Shown here: piece after piece, positions 48,484 through 57,699 of the stretch
Numbering within the stretch: position 1 is the first letter of the stretch
Layout: every line of letters starts with the position of its first letter
From: Candidatus Sericytochromatia bacterium S15B-MN24 CBMW_12
GTDB lineage: Bacteria > Cyanobacteriota > Sericytochromatia > S15B-MN24 > UBA4093
Direction of reading: 5' to 3'
Length of the DNA stretch: 64,000 nt
Assembly (NCBI GenBank): GCA_002083825.1
Contig: DAZV01000057.1
Location: 124,001 to 188,000 of the forward strand
Notes under the pieces: generated by a model
The model's database searches: none
What the model was told of the DNA's origin: nothing
What the model saw: only the letters and a program-made list of their open reading frames with translations
Position numbers and translations under genes: made by a program

Positions 48484-51192
48484 ATGCTGAAGACCGAAAC
48501 CCAGTCGCGGGTTTTCACCCAGGCGTGGCATACCCTGAGCGCCGAACGCGCCATGGAGATGCTGGGTTCCGCGCCCCAGGGACTGTCCAGGGAGGATGCC
48601 GCAAGGCTCCTGGCCGAGATTGGCCCCAATTGCTTGGATGTCCGTCCACAGCCGCCTGCCTGGCGGGTGTTCTTGCGGCAGTTCAAGAGCCCGCTGTTGT
48701 ATGTCCTCTTCGTGGCGTCCCTTGTCTCGCTGGCGCTCGGCGAGGGCATCGACGCCCTCGTCATCATGGGGCTCATCGTCTTCAATGCCGTCATCGGCTT
48801 CGCTCAGGAGTACCGGGCCCAGCAGGCCCTTAGTGCTCTTGCGGAGCTGACGAGCCCCCGGGCCACGGTCCTTAGGGCGGGAGAGGAACTCGAGATCCCC
48901 GCGAGCGAGGTGGTTCCGGGTGATATCCTGGTCCTCTCGGCGGGAGACCGAACCGCTGCCGACGTTCGGATCCTGCACGCCCGCGAACTGGAAGTCGACC
49001 AGTCGGCGCTTACGGGGGAATCCGTTCCCGATCTGAAGATCTCCGCCGCACTCCCCGACCCCGAGCTTCCCTTGGCCGATCGCCGTAACATGGCGTTCAT
49101 GACGACCGTCGTGACTCGCGGACGGGGCCTGGCGCTGGTGGTCGCCACGGGGATGGCCACCGAGGTGGGGAGGATCGCCAGGGACCTCGGAGCCCCCATG
49201 ACGCTCCCCCTGCATCGTCGGCTCCAGCGGCTCAGCCATTGGATCGGGCTGATCGTCCTGGTGCTGGTGCTGGCCGTCATCCTCATCGGAACCATGCGGG
49301 GCTACGCTTTCGCGGAAATTTTCCGCTACGCACTGAGCATGGCGGTCTCGGCCATACCCGAGGGTCTGCCTTTGGTTGTCACGCTCTTGTTGGCCGTCGG
49401 GACCTGGAAGATGGCCCAGCGCAACGCCTTGATTCGTCACCTGCCGGCTATCGAAGCCCTGGGGGCTATCACCGTGGTTTGTACCGACAAGACGGGGACC
49501 CTGACTCGGAACATGATGACCGTTCGGCGCATCGAGCTTCCGGGAAGGGCTTTCACGGTGACCGGGGAAGGATATCGCCCGGTGGGAGCCATCCTCCCCT
49601 TGCCGGGCGGGTCCGAGCTTCCCGACCAGGGGGTGGATGCCCTCCTGGCGGCAGCCTTCTTCTGCAACGACGCCGACCTTCGCGAGCGAAACGGCGCCTG
49701 GGAGGTCCATGGGGATCCCACCGAGGGAGCTCTTCTGACTTTGGCTCACAAGGCAGGATTTCGCGAGGATGCGGATCGGCTCGCCGAGATCAGCTTCAGT
49801 TCGGAGCGCCGCTGGATGGCGACGTTGAACCGCAAGCCGGATGGCCGGATCGTCGCGTATGCCAAGGGGGCAATCGAACGAATTCTCTCGATGTCCGAGG
49901 GCTGGGTGAGCCCCGACGGCTCCGTGAGTCCCCTTGTGGAGGCCCAACGCGAGGCCATCATGCGCTCGGTGGACGACATGGCCTCTCAGGCGCTGCGCGT
50001 CCTGGCATTCGCTTACGTGCCCGATATGGATCCCGAGCGGGAATTCGCCCCTCCTCACCTCGACGGCAAGCTCCTTTTTCTGGGCTGCGTGGGCATGATC
50101 GATCCGCCTCGCAGCGACGCCATCGAGGCCATCCGGGTCTGCCGGGACGCCGACATCCAGGTGGCGATGATCACGGGGGACCACCGAGAAACCGCGATGG
50201 CGATCGCCCGCGAGATGGGCATCCTGACTCCGGGCCGCCAAGCCCTGACCGGAGCCGAACTCGGGAGACTCAGCGACGCCGACTTCCTGGAGCTCGCTCC
50301 GCGCGTCGCGGTCTACGCCCGCGTGGAACCCGAGCACAAGCTCCGGATCGTGCGCGTGCTCCAGGAGCGCGGCAACATCGTGGCCATGACCGGTGACGGC
50401 ATCAACGACGCCCCCGCCCTGAGCCGGGCCGACGTCGGCATCTCCATGGGCCTGACCGGAACCGAGGTCGCCAAGGAGGCCTCCGACATGGTGTTGACGG
50501 ACGACAATTTCGCGACCCTCGTGGCGGCCGTCGAGGAGGGCCGGCGGATCGGCGAGAATCTCGGCAAGGTTTTGAGGTACCTCTTCGCGACCAGCACCGG
50601 AGAGGCCATGACCTTCACGGCGGCGATCCTCCTCGGCCTGCCCCTGCCCTTGGCCCCCATCCAGATCCTCTGGCTCAACCTCATCACCGACGGATCCTTC
50701 GACAAGACGCTCGCCATGGAACCCGCCGAGCCCGACCTCATGCGGCGTCCGCCCCGCTCCCCCAAGATCCCGCTGATGAGCTGGGACGTCGTCGCCCCCG
50801 TCCTGATGGTGGCTCCGGTGATGACCCTCGGGACGCTCCTGGTCTTCATCTTTTCCCTCGGGCAGGGAGCTCCGCTGGAGAAGGCGCAGACCCTGGCATT
50901 CTCGACGTTGGCGTTCTTCCAGTGGTTTTCCGCGTTCGGCTTCCGATCGCTGAGCGGCCCAATCCACCGCCTCGCCCTGAACCGCTGGATGTTCCTGAGC
51001 CTCGCCGTCAGTTTGCCTCTGCACCTGGGTGTCATTTACCTGCCGATCTTGCAGCAGACTTTTCATACCATCGCCTTGACGCCGAGCGAACTGGCCGCGA
51101 CGTTCGGGGTGGCTTCGTCGCTCCTGGTCGTGATGGAAGGGCGCAAGTTCTGGCGCGAGAAGCGTTCCCGCCGCGTGACGCCTCATGAGTGA
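48484..51192 (+). CDS. P-type cation-transporting ATPase (P2-type, calcium-pump-like)
   Basis: 902 residues with GGAAGGGGGG upstream. Family signatures: TGES at 177-180, PEGLP at 292-296, phosphorylated Asp335 in DKTGTLTRN, MITGDHRETAMAI and GDGINDAPALSRADVGISMG. Ten transmembrane helices: two at about 70-108, two at 250-310, six from about 700 on. The PEGLP motif and length fit P2A/P2B calcium or related monovalent pumps. An N-terminal cytosolic domain of ~55 residues resembles Cation_ATPase_N. The ion cannot be fixed without helix 4-6 alignment. Convergent with nothing downstream. Confidence 0.95.
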   Translation: MLKTETQSRVFTQAWHTLSAERAMEMLGSAPQGLSREDAARLLAEIGPNCLDVRPQPPAWRVFLRQFKSPLLYVLFVASLVSLALGEGIDALVIMGLIVFNAVIGFAQEYRAQQALSALAELTSPRATVLRAGEELEIPASEVVPGDILVLSAGDRTAADVRILHARELEVDQSALTGESVPDLKISAALPDPELPLADRRNMAFMTTVVTRGRGLALVVATGMATEVGRIARDLGAPMTLPLHRRLQRLSHWIGLIVLVLVLAVILIGTMRGYAFAEIFRYALSMAVSAIPEGLPLVVTLLLAVGTWKMAQRNALIRHLPAIEALGAITVVCTDKTGTLTRNMMTVRRIELPGRAFTVTGEGYRPVGAILPLPGGSELPDQGVDALLAAAFFCNDADLRERNGAWEVHGDPTEGALLTLAHKAGFREDADRLAEISFSSERRWMATLNRKPDGRIVAYAKGAIERILSMSEGWVSPDGSVSPLVEAQREAIMRSVDDMASQALRVLAFAYVPDMDPEREFAPPHLDGKLLFLGCVGMIDPPRSDAIEAIRVCRDADIQVAMITGDHRETAMAIAREMGILTPGRQALTGAELGRLSDADFLELAPRVAVYARVEPEHKLRIVRVLQERGNIVAMTGDGINDAPALSRADVGISMGLTGTEVAKEASDMVLTDDNFATLVAAVEEGRRIGENLGKVLRYLFATSTGEAMTFTAAILLGLPLPLAPIQILWLNLITDGSFDKTLAMEPAEPDLMRRPPRSPKIPLMSWDVVAPVLMVAPVMTLGTLLVFIFSLGQGAPLEKAQTLAFSTLAFFQWFSAFGFRSLSGPIHRLALNRWMFLSLAVSLPLHLGVIYLPILQQTFHTIALTPSELAATFGVASSLLVVMEGRKFWREKRSRRVTPHE

Positions 51193-51286
51193 TACCGGCA
51201 AGACGAGCATTGCCGACTCTTGCCCCATCGGCCACAATGCCTCCGGTGATTTCTTTGCCCGAGGTGGTGCGGGGAGGAGGTAGGGA

Positions 51287-52009
51287 ATGGAAGTCAAGTT
51301 GTTAGCTCCGGCCCCCGCGACGGAGATCCCGCCGTGTCCTGGGTCTGAACGCATTCTGGCGGTGGGCGACGAGGCCCGCCTGCTCCTGGAGGAGGCGGGA
51401 ATACCTTGTCTGGTCGGAGGCGGCATCGCGCTCTGGGCTTACGGGCGCCGTCGCTGCACCAAGGACATGGACCTCTTCCTCCCCTCGCAGATGCCGGAGG
51501 AGGCGCTCAACGTCCTGGCCCGCCACGGGTTCCACACCCGCGACACGGATGCCGCCTGGCTCTACAAGGCCATGAAGCAGGACGTCCTCATCGATCTGAT
51601 CGTCTTCACGTCAGGAAATATCCGCCTTGACGACGAGACCTTCCGGCGCTCGCGTACCTTCGCGCTCGATCATTACCTGCTGCCGGTGCTGGGGCCCGAG
51701 GATCTGCTCTTCCGGAAGATCCTCTCGTTTCGCGAGGATACCCCCAAGGACTGGTTCGATGCCCTGTCCATCGTCTGCCCCACGCTGGTGGCTTTCGATT
51801 GGGACTACTTCCTCGAAAGGGTCGGCGATCGCCACGCGGGTCGCGCGCTGAGCTTTCTCGTCTTCGCTCAGAGCGAATGTGGAAAGGCCTGTGCTCCGAG
51901 CAAGGCCATGGAAGCGCTGCTGGAACGCTGGTGCAAGTTGCCGGCCCGAGAAGCCGGCTGCCATCCTGGCCCCGTCACCTTCTCGCTCGCGGAGGAACCG
52001 CAGCCCTGA
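51287..52009 (+). CDS. Nucleotidyltransferase-fold hypothetical protein
   Basis: 240 residues, GGAGGTAGGG before the ATG. The MNT-like pattern is LVGGGIALWAYGRRRCTKDMDLFL, a Gly-rich loop followed by a DxD-type metal site, then DVLIDLIVF with a third Asp and a helical C-terminus. Related to AbiEii and other stand-alone nucleotidyltransferases. No antitoxin partner is adjacent, so toxin function is not supported. It starts 95 bases after the ATPase gene on the same strand. Confidence 0.78.
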   Translation: MEVKLLAPAPATEIPPCPGSERILAVGDEARLLLEEAGIPCLVGGGIALWAYGRRRCTKDMDLFLPSQMPEEALNVLARHGFHTRDTDAAWLYKAMKQDVLIDLIVFTSGNIRLDDETFRRSRTFALDHYLLPVLGPEDLLFRKILSFREDTPKDWFDALSIVCPTLVAFDWDYFLERVGDRHAGRALSFLVFAQSECGKACAPSKAMEALLERWCKLPAREAGCHPGPVTFSLAEEPQP

Positions 52010-52058
52010 CTTCCCCCCAGCCACCGCTCGAAGGTCGGAACGTGGACCCGGGCCAAGT

Positions 52059-52493
52059 TCAGGGCAACTGGCGGATCGCCGCCAACCGATCCGGCACGGC
52101 AAGGAAGCCCCGTTGTTGCCGGATGCCATGAATGGCGCGAATGCAATGAAGGGCGTGCGAGAGCGCACAAGCCGCCGCCTGGGCCTCGACCAAAATGTCG
52201 AGGCCCGAGCCCATGGGCAGGGTCGGTGCGCCAGGCTTCGCCACGCCGATGATGGGGAGGCTCTTGTAAGATACCTGCTCTCGAAGGCTTTGCGTCATCC
52301 GCATCCCCCCCGCGGCGAGCACCCCGACGTCGACGATCACCGCATCGAAGGCACCGCCAAAGCATAGGCTCAAGGCCTCCCGGCCGTCAGGACAGCCAGT
52401 GGCCTGGAATCCCAGATTCTCAAGCCCCCTCAGGGCCTGAGCGCGAGATGACGGATCCCCATCGATGACCAGAATGCTAAGCAGGCGTCTCAA
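52059..52493 (-). CDS. Stand-alone receiver-domain protein
   Basis: 144 residues with a TTG start at 52493 and GAGGGGGGAAA upstream. CheY-like fold: LSILVIDGDPSSRAQALRGL carries the acidic pair (D-x-D) and FDAVIVDVGVLAAGG the phospho-acceptor Asp. The Thr/Ser and Lys normally following beta-4 and beta-5 are not well placed (IIGVAKPGAP), so the domain may be degenerate. The C-terminal third (LSHALHCIRAIHGIRQQRG) is helical. No histidine kinase is adjacent. Confidence 0.75.
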   Translation of the reverse strand: MRRLLSILVIDGDPSSRAQALRGLENLGFQATGCPDGREALSLCFGGAFDAVIVDVGVLAAGGMRMTQSLREQVSYKSLPIIGVAKPGAPTLPMGSGLDILVEAQAAACALSHALHCIRAIHGIRQQRGFLAVPDRLAAIRQLP

Positions 52494-52604
52494 TTTCCCC
52501 CCTCGCGATCGCTCCTATCGAAAAAACGTTTCTCCAGGACAGCGAGAGAGGGAAATCAGTCCCCTTGATAGGGACTCAGCGCGATCTCTCGCTCTCTTAC
52601 GAAA

Positions 52605-52640
52605 CAGCTGCGCTTTTACGTGTCAGCCGCGCTTTTACGT
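52605..52640. repeat. 17-base direct repeat pair
   Basis: CAGCTGCGCTTTTACGT at 52605-52621 and CAGCCGCGCTTTTACGT at 52624-52640, offset 19 bases and identical at 16 of 17. They lie between the receiver gene (upstream side) and a small zinc-ribbon gene on the minus strand. Tandem sites like this can be transcription factor operators; the factor is unknown. Confidence 0.55.
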
Positions 52641-52654
52641 TATAGCTGCGGGCG

Positions 52655-52792
52655 CTAGCCTGCGCAGAATATCGGTGCCATCGGCGATTCGGCCAGCACC
52701 TCGTGACAGCGGGGGCAGCGCAGTCGCTGAATCCGACCAATGATTCGCAGGTCGACCCAGCAGGTATGACAACGATATATCCCGGTCTGCAT
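52655..52792 (-). CDS. Very small zinc-ribbon protein
   Basis: 45 residues from the ATG at 52792 (AGAGAGG upstream); an ATG at 52840 is in frame but has no site. CHTC and CPRC pairs are spaced by ~18 residues (YRCHTCWVDLRI, RLRCPRCHEVL), a rubredoxin-like or zinc-ribbon knuckle. Likely binds zinc. Function unknown. It lies downstream of an AT-rich promoter region. Confidence 0.7.
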   Translation of the reverse strand: MQTGIYRCHTCWVDLRIIGRIQRLRCPRCHEVLAESPMAPIFCAG

Positions 52793-52840
52793 GGGACTAC
52801 CTCTCTTCTTGCGCTCGCACGATTCGCGGGCGCATTTCAT

Positions 52841-53135
52841 CGACCACCCGGCATTGCCGGACGGGTGACTTCATGACGTCTTGCCTTGATTTAATTTAAT
52901 CTTGTTCTCGCATCAATGTTAAACGATGTTAACTGCCCTGTCAATCGCCTTTGCGGGTGCCGGCTCTTGGCGCTTGCGCTCGAACGCCTCGCAGGCCTGA
53001 TACTCCGCCAGCTGGCCGAACCGGCTGCATGGGAGGTCGAAATCAGTTCCTATGGGCTTTCGTCCCTCGATTTCCGCGGGACTCCGGAACAAGTATCGGC
53101 AGCCGCCACAACGGTTGCCACCACTCGCAACAAGC
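52841..53135. other. Intergenic region with an AT-rich promoter-like segment
   Basis: Mostly no gene. The segment 52885-52935 is AT-rich (TTGATTTAATTTAATC) and includes the direct repeat ATGTTAA-ACG-ATGTTAA at 52916-52932, which could be an operator of the small zinc-ribbon gene. No coding frame is convincing. Confidence 0.45.
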
Positions 53136-53417
53136 CTAGCGCTGGGCTTTCGCCGCCACGGAAGGCGCAGCAGCAGCGCCGTCGAGGTCAGTTTTGCGAC
53201 CTTTGGGGCTACTTTTGGAGTTGGCTGGCGCTTGGTCTCCTTTCAACAAGGCGAGCGCCTCGACCAACTTCTCTTCAATCTTCGCGAGCGAAACTTCGGG
53301 AGCCCTGGGGACCTGAAGCTGCTCAAGGGCCTCGACCAGCGTATCCAGCTCCTCGCGCATCATCGAAGAGACGTAGCGGTCCTTCCGGAAGTTCTTGATC
53401 GCGGTTTTGAGTTCCAC
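53136..53417 (-). CDS. Small hypothetical helical protein
   Basis: 93 residues from a GTG at 53417, with AGAGGAC upstream. The N-terminal half is amphipathic and predicted coiled coil (EELDTLVEALEQL, LAKIEEKLVEALALLKG). The C-terminal third is Lys/Ala/Ser-rich (SKSSPKGRKTDLDGAAAA), similar in style to the protein at 2078. No family is recognised. It lies just downstream of the ktr operon on the same strand. Confidence 0.55.
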   Translation of the reverse strand: MELKTAIKNFRKDRYVSSMMREELDTLVEALEQLQVPRAPEVSLAKIEEKLVEALALLKGDQAPANSKSSPKGRKTDLDGAAAAPSVAAKAQR

Positions 53418-53540
53418 GGGAGTCCTCTTTCTTGACGAGTACCCGATCCATATACCCGTCGAACAAAGTTTCGAAACCCGTGCTTGCCGCCCATGATCCC
53501 GCGGAAGCAGGAATGAAGCTTCCCGTTGAGCCCGAGGCCG

Positions 53541-54896
53541 TCATCCGACGAGCATGGGATCCTCCGAGTAGCGCACCGCAGAGGTGGTCCGGGTGCTGAA
53601 GAGCGAAAGCATGACCATGATCACCCCGACGCGGCCGATCAGCATGGCCAGAGAGACGATCAACTTCCCTGGATCCGTGAGGCTGGAGGTGATGCCCATC
53701 GAAAGGCCGACCGTTCCAATGGCCGATACGACTTCGAAGAAGACCGGGAGAAACGGAAGCGGTTCGACAATCAGCAGCAGGAGGGTCACGACGAAGACCA
53801 GGGTGAGCGAAAGAACGAGCACCGCGAGGGCCTTCCGGACGACGACGTCGCCCACGCGCCGCTTCATACCGAGAAGATTGGTGTCCGTGCGCCCGCGAAT
53901 GGCCGCAGCGACGGCGGCTACAAGCACGACCGCCGTGGTGATCTTGATGCCCCCCGCCGTACTGCCGGGGGCGCCCCCGATGAACATCAGTCCCATGGTG
54001 ATCAACAAGCTCGGATCCGTCATGGCCTCGATGGGAATCGAGTTGAAGCCCGCCGTGCGAGGCTGCACGGCCATGAAGAAGGCATTCACCACCTGAAGGG
54101 GCCATGGGAGCGGACCGAGCGTCTGGGAATTGCCGCGCTCGAAGAAGAAGAGCAAGATGGCTGGAATCACGAGCATGATGCCGGTCGTGACCAGGACCAC
54201 CGAAACGAGGGTTTCCAGTTGCGGGCGTCGTCGCCGGTGGATGAGGCGTCTCACCAGTTCTTGATTGACCGAATAGCCTAGCCCGCCCACGATGACGAGC
54301 ACCATGAGGATGCCCAGTGCGATGGGCTGGGATTGCCAGTACGAGGCTCCTTGGGGAAACAAGCTGAATCCCGCGTTATTGAAGGCCGAGATCACGTGGA
54401 ATGCTGCCACGTAGAGGCCGCGGCCCCATCCGAGGTCGGGAATCGTGACCAGGCACAATGCGAGAAAGCCGATGCCCTCGATCAAGAGCGTGAAGCGGGC
54501 GATGTTGACGATGAAGCCCGCCAGGCCGGCCGTACCCGGCTGGTCGGTGGCGCGCTGGAAGTTCAGACGATCGCGCAGCGAGATGCGTTGCCCCACCATG
54601 ATCAAGCTCAGAGTGAGCAGGGTCATGTACCCGAGGCCTCCGATCTGGATCAGCGCGAGGAGGATGATCTGACCGAAGAGCGTGTACGTGGCGCTGGGAT
54701 CCACGGTGATGAGCCCGGTCACGCAGACGGCCGAGGTCGCCATGAAGAGGTCGTCGAGCCAATGGGACGTGCCGCTTTGATGGGCGAACGGCAGCATGAG
54801 CAGCAGGGTGCCCAGTGTAATGAAGAGGACGAAGCTCAACAAGACCACCTGAGCGGCGTTCAGCCCTTTCCCCCGATGTCGGAGGTTGCGGATCAT
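53541..54896 (-). CDS. ktrB: KtrB/TrkH-type potassium uptake channel subunit
   Basis: 451 residues from the ATG at 54896, overlapping the ktrA stop (ATGA). Four membrane-pore-membrane repeats with filter segments SAVCVTGLITVD, SAFNNAGFSLF, QPRTAGFNSIP and SAIGTVGLSMGIT. These contain the Gly residues of the K+ selectivity filter. Eight or more helices. KtrB/TrkH moves K+ (often with Na+) and is gated by the RCK subunit encoded upstream. Length fits KtrB rather than the longer TrkH. Confidence 0.94.
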   Translation of the reverse strand: MIRNLRHRGKGLNAAQVVLLSFVLFITLGTLLLMLPFAHQSGTSHWLDDLFMATSAVCVTGLITVDPSATYTLFGQIILLALIQIGGLGYMTLLTLSLIMVGQRISLRDRLNFQRATDQPGTAGLAGFIVNIARFTLLIEGIGFLALCLVTIPDLGWGRGLYVAAFHVISAFNNAGFSLFPQGASYWQSQPIALGILMVLVIVGGLGYSVNQELVRRLIHRRRRPQLETLVSVVLVTTGIMLVIPAILLFFFERGNSQTLGPLPWPLQVVNAFFMAVQPRTAGFNSIPIEAMTDPSLLITMGLMFIGGAPGSTAGGIKITTAVVLVAAVAAAIRGRTDTNLLGMKRRVGDVVVRKALAVLVLSLTLVFVVTLLLLIVEPLPFLPVFFEVVSAIGTVGLSMGITSSLTDPGKLIVSLAMLIGRVGVIMVMLSLFSTRTTSAVRYSEDPMLVG

Positions 54897-55570
54897 GGGC
54901 TGAGGTGACGGAGTTGGTCGAGCCGATCGTTGGGACCCACCAGGGTGATGACGTCCCCGGCCTGGAAGCGCTCTTCGCCCGGGGGAGCCACCTTGAGCTC
55001 TCGGCCGCTCTTGATGGCAATCACCGTGACTCCGTAGCGCGGCCTCAACTCGACCTCGACCAGGCTCTTGCCGATCCATTCCCGCGGGGGATGGATCTCG
55101 GTGATGGAGTAGTCGGGAGAGAGTTCGATGGTTTCGAGAATATCCGCTTCGCTGATGGAGTTGGCAATGCGCTCGCCCATCTGGCGTTCGGGGTAGACGA
55201 CCCGGATGGTCGAGCCGCCGACGCGCTCCAGGACCTGCCCGTGCCGATCGTAGGAGGCCTTGGCGACAATGTCGGTCACACCCAGATCGAGCAGGTTCAG
55301 GACCGTGAGGACACTCGCTTCGAGGTTGGATCCGATGGCGACCACCACAGTATCGTATTCGTGGATGTCCAGCTCTTGGAGCGCTTGGATCTCGGTGGAA
55401 TCTGCCTGGATGACATGGGTGGCGAAACCCGCGGCATGGACGTCGCGGGTGAGCTCCTCGGAGATATCGAGGGCGAGAACGTCGTGACCGTGATCATGCA
55501 GGGTGCGGCAGACGCTCTGACCGAATCTCCCCAGGCCGATGACGGCGAATTGTTTGCGATGAGTGGCCAT
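54893..55570 (-). CDS. ktrA: KtrA/TrkA-type RCK regulatory subunit
   Basis: 225 residues. RCK_N Rossmann domain with the nucleotide loop FAVIGLGRFGQSVCRTL and ALDISEEL; the acidic residues bind NADH or ATP/ADP. The RCK_C domain (about 140-220) has WIGKSLVEVELRPRYGVTVIAI and FQAGDVITLVGP. It forms an octameric ring that gates KtrB. First gene of the ktrAB operon; a TrmJ-like gene lies seven bases upstream on the same strand and may be co-transcribed. Confidence 0.95.
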   Translation of the reverse strand: MATHRKQFAVIGLGRFGQSVCRTLHDHGHDVLALDISEELTRDVHAAGFATHVIQADSTEIQALQELDIHEYDTVVVAIGSNLEASVLTVLNLLDLGVTDIVAKASYDRHGQVLERVGGSTIRVVYPERQMGERIANSISEADILETIELSPDYSITEIHPPREWIGKSLVEVELRPRYGVTVIAIKSGRELKVAPPGEERFQAGDVITLVGPNDRLDQLRHLSP

Positions 55571-55577
55571 TCGCTCA

Positions 55578-56399
55578 TTATATCGCGTTTTGGGGGGCGT
55601 GGGGCGAATTCCGGCCCAGCTCGGCCAAGGAACGCGGCGCTTCGCCTGGCCGGACTGCCCAGTTCAGGCGCTGAGCGACGCCGTGAAGCACGGCGGCCTC
55701 GTCGGCATCCAGCGCGATCCGCGACAGCACCCGCCGCAGAATGGCCTCGCGCCGAGGCCGCTGATGCGGCTTGAAGAATCCCGACCGCTCCAGCGCTTCT
55801 TCCAGGTGAGCGGCCAGTTGATCCAGTTCGCGATCTCCCGTCAGCGGCATGCGTTCGGCAAGCTCGGTGACCGCCAGCGCGGCCGTCATGACCTCGTAGG
55901 CAATTACCATCACCGCCTGCGACAGGTTGAGCGAGGCCCCGCGATCCACGCAAGGTATCCGCACCACCTGGTGGCAGCGCATCAGTGATTCCCGCGAGAG
56001 GCCGTTCTTCTCGTTTCCGAAGACCCAGGCGATTTCCCCTTGGGCCGCGTGCTCCAATACCAAAGGCATGGCCTCGCGTACGGTCAGGAGCCGCATTCCC
56101 GGGTAGGGCATGCGCGTCGTCCCGATCACCAGGCTCGCTCCCTCGACTGCCGCTTCGAGGGAGTCCAGGCGAACGGCATCGTCCAGCAAGTTCTCGGATC
56201 GAACGGCCAGCTTGCGGGCATTGGGATGATCCGGCTCGACCCCGTCGACGAGCACGAGCCGGCTGAGGCCGCAATTGCGCATGGCGCGGGCTGCGGCGCC
56301 AACGTTCTCGGGAAAGAACGGGTGCTCGAGCACGATGCGGGTCGCCGCCAAGAGGTGCTTACCGGCGGGAGAAAGCTGAGGGATGGGGGTTTCGGGCAT
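55578..56399 (-). CDS. TrmJ/TrmH-family SPOUT tRNA or rRNA methyltransferase
   Basis: 273 residues. SPOUT trefoil-knot methyltransferase: FFPENVGAAARAMRNCGLSRLVLVD (motif 1 Asn), WVFGNEKNGLSRESL (motif 2) and IPCVDRGASLNLSQAVMVIAYE (motif 3). Close to TrmJ, which makes 2'-O-methyl at tRNA position 32. The C-terminal helical extension (about 185-270) is also TrmJ-like. It lies between hppD and ktrA on the minus strand. Confidence 0.9.
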   Translation of the reverse strand: MPETPIPQLSPAGKHLLAATRIVLEHPFFPENVGAAARAMRNCGLSRLVLVDGVEPDHPNARKLAVRSENLLDDAVRLDSLEAAVEGASLVIGTTRMPYPGMRLLTVREAMPLVLEHAAQGEIAWVFGNEKNGLSRESLMRCHQVVRIPCVDRGASLNLSQAVMVIAYEVMTAALAVTELAERMPLTGDRELDQLAAHLEEALERSGFFKPHQRPRREAILRRVLSRIALDADEAAVLHGVAQRLNWAVRPGEAPRSLAELGRNSPHAPQNAI

Positions 56400-56420
56400 G
56401 TCGCTCTCCGCTCTTGAGGC

Positions 56421-57539
56421 TTACAGGTTTCCGCGCCGATCCTGCTCGCGCTCGATGGACTCGAAGAGGGCCTTGAAGTTGCCCTTTCCAAAAGATTCCG
56501 AGCCCTTGCGCTGGATGATCTCGAAGAATACCGTGGGCCGATCTTCCAGCGGCTTCGTGAAGAGCTGGAGCATGTAGCCCTTTTCGTCTCGATCCACCAG
56601 GATGCCCAGCTCCTTGAGTTCGGCCAAGTTCTCCGCAAGGCCTTCGAAGCGGCGGGCCAGCCCGTCGTAGTAGGAACCGGGAGTGGCGAGGAACTCGACG
56701 CCGTTGGCCTTGAGCTTGCGAACCGTGTCCACGATGTCGGAGGTATTCAGCGCGATGTGCTGGACGCCGGGGCCACCGTAGGAGTGGATGTACTCCTCGA
56801 TCTGGGACTTCTTCTTGCCTTCGGCGGGTTCGTTCAGCGGGAACTTGATGCGTTCGTTGTGGTTGGCCACCACGACCGATCTCAGGGCCGAGAACTCGGT
56901 GGAGATGTCCTTGTCGTCGAAGTTTGCGAAGTGGTGGAATCCGAAGACCTGCTGGTAATACTCCACCCAGGTGTTCATCTCGTTCCAGCCCACGTTGCCG
57001 ACGATATGATCCACGAACTCCAAGCCGGTGGCGGCGACGTCGAGCCCTTCGCGCGGCAGGTAGCCGGGAAGGAATACCCCTTGATAGCCGTCCCGCTGGA
57101 CGAAGGTGTGGATGGTTTCGCCATAGGTTGCCACCGAGGCGAGCGTCACCCGGCCGTGGGCGTCCTCGACGACATGGGGCTCGCGAACGGCGCGGGCGCC
57201 ACGGGAGGTTGCCAGCCGGAAGGCCTTGGCGGCATCTTCGACCCAGAGAGCGACGTCACGAACGCCGTCTCCGTGATCGAGGACATGCTTGGCGACAGGG
57301 TGATCGCCCACCAAGGCCGTCGTGAGGACGAAGCGGATCTTGTTTTGCTGGAGCACGTAGCTCGCCCGGTCCCGGATGCCCGTCTCCGGGCCGGCATACG
57401 CCACGACCTGGAATCCGAAGGCCTTCTGGTAATAGTAGGCGGCTTGCTTGGCATTGCCGACCCAAAATTCGACGTGATCGGTCCCGTTGATGGCGATCAG
57501 ATCGGCTGGGGTGGGGCTGAGGGAGGTCGACGTGGTCAT
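56421..57539 (-). CDS. hppD: 4-hydroxyphenylpyruvate dioxygenase
   Basis: 372 residues, GAAGGAG before the ATG. Two vicinal-oxygen-chelate domains; DHVEFWVGNAKQAAYYYQKAFGF opens the first. The iron ligands fall in FVDHIVGNV, GPGVQHIALNT and VFFEIIQRKG (His, His, Glu). It converts 4-hydroxyphenylpyruvate to homogentisate, a step in tyrosine breakdown and in tocopherol or plastoquinone synthesis. No homogentisate dioxygenase gene lies nearby, so the product's fate is unclear. Requires oxygen. Confidence 0.97.
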   Translation of the reverse strand: MTTSTSLSPTPADLIAINGTDHVEFWVGNAKQAAYYYQKAFGFQVVAYAGPETGIRDRASYVLQQNKIRFVLTTALVGDHPVAKHVLDHGDGVRDVALWVEDAAKAFRLATSRGARAVREPHVVEDAHGRVTLASVATYGETIHTFVQRDGYQGVFLPGYLPREGLDVAATGLEFVDHIVGNVGWNEMNTWVEYYQQVFGFHHFANFDDKDISTEFSALRSVVVANHNERIKFPLNEPAEGKKKSQIEEYIHSYGGPGVQHIALNTSDIVDTVRKLKANGVEFLATPGSYYDGLARRFEGLAENLAELKELGILVDRDEKGYMLQLFTKPLEDRPTVFFEIIQRKGSESFGKGNFKALFESIEREQDRRGNL

Positions 57540-57590
57540 GGGCTCTCCTTCGGATCCATGCGGGCCAGGCTTCGTGAGACGCTCAAAAGC

Positions 57591-57618
57591 AAATGGCCGG
57601 ACGCAACTGCGTCCGGCC
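57591..57618 (-). terminator. Terminator of the 57700 gene
   Basis: GGCCGGACGC at 57595-57604 pairs with GCGTCCGGCC at 57609-57618 around AACT. On the minus strand it is followed by ATTTGCTTTTG. Confidence 0.8.
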
Positions 57619-57699
57619 TTATATTATCGCGCCCATGGCGCCGCAAAGTCCAATCAAACCATGTGAGGGCTAGCTTCGGAGGGCGTATCCCGGGGCCTG

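Noticed and set aside
48448-51426. A 992-codon open frame on the minus strand covering the P-type ATPase
   Set aside because: It is antisense to a clear ATPase, is low complexity (Arg, Gln, His, Gly-rich) and has no family residues. Long antisense frames are expected in GC-rich genes.
51287-52009. AbiE-type toxin
   Set aside because: The nucleotidyltransferase fold is present, but there is no antitoxin gene next to it.
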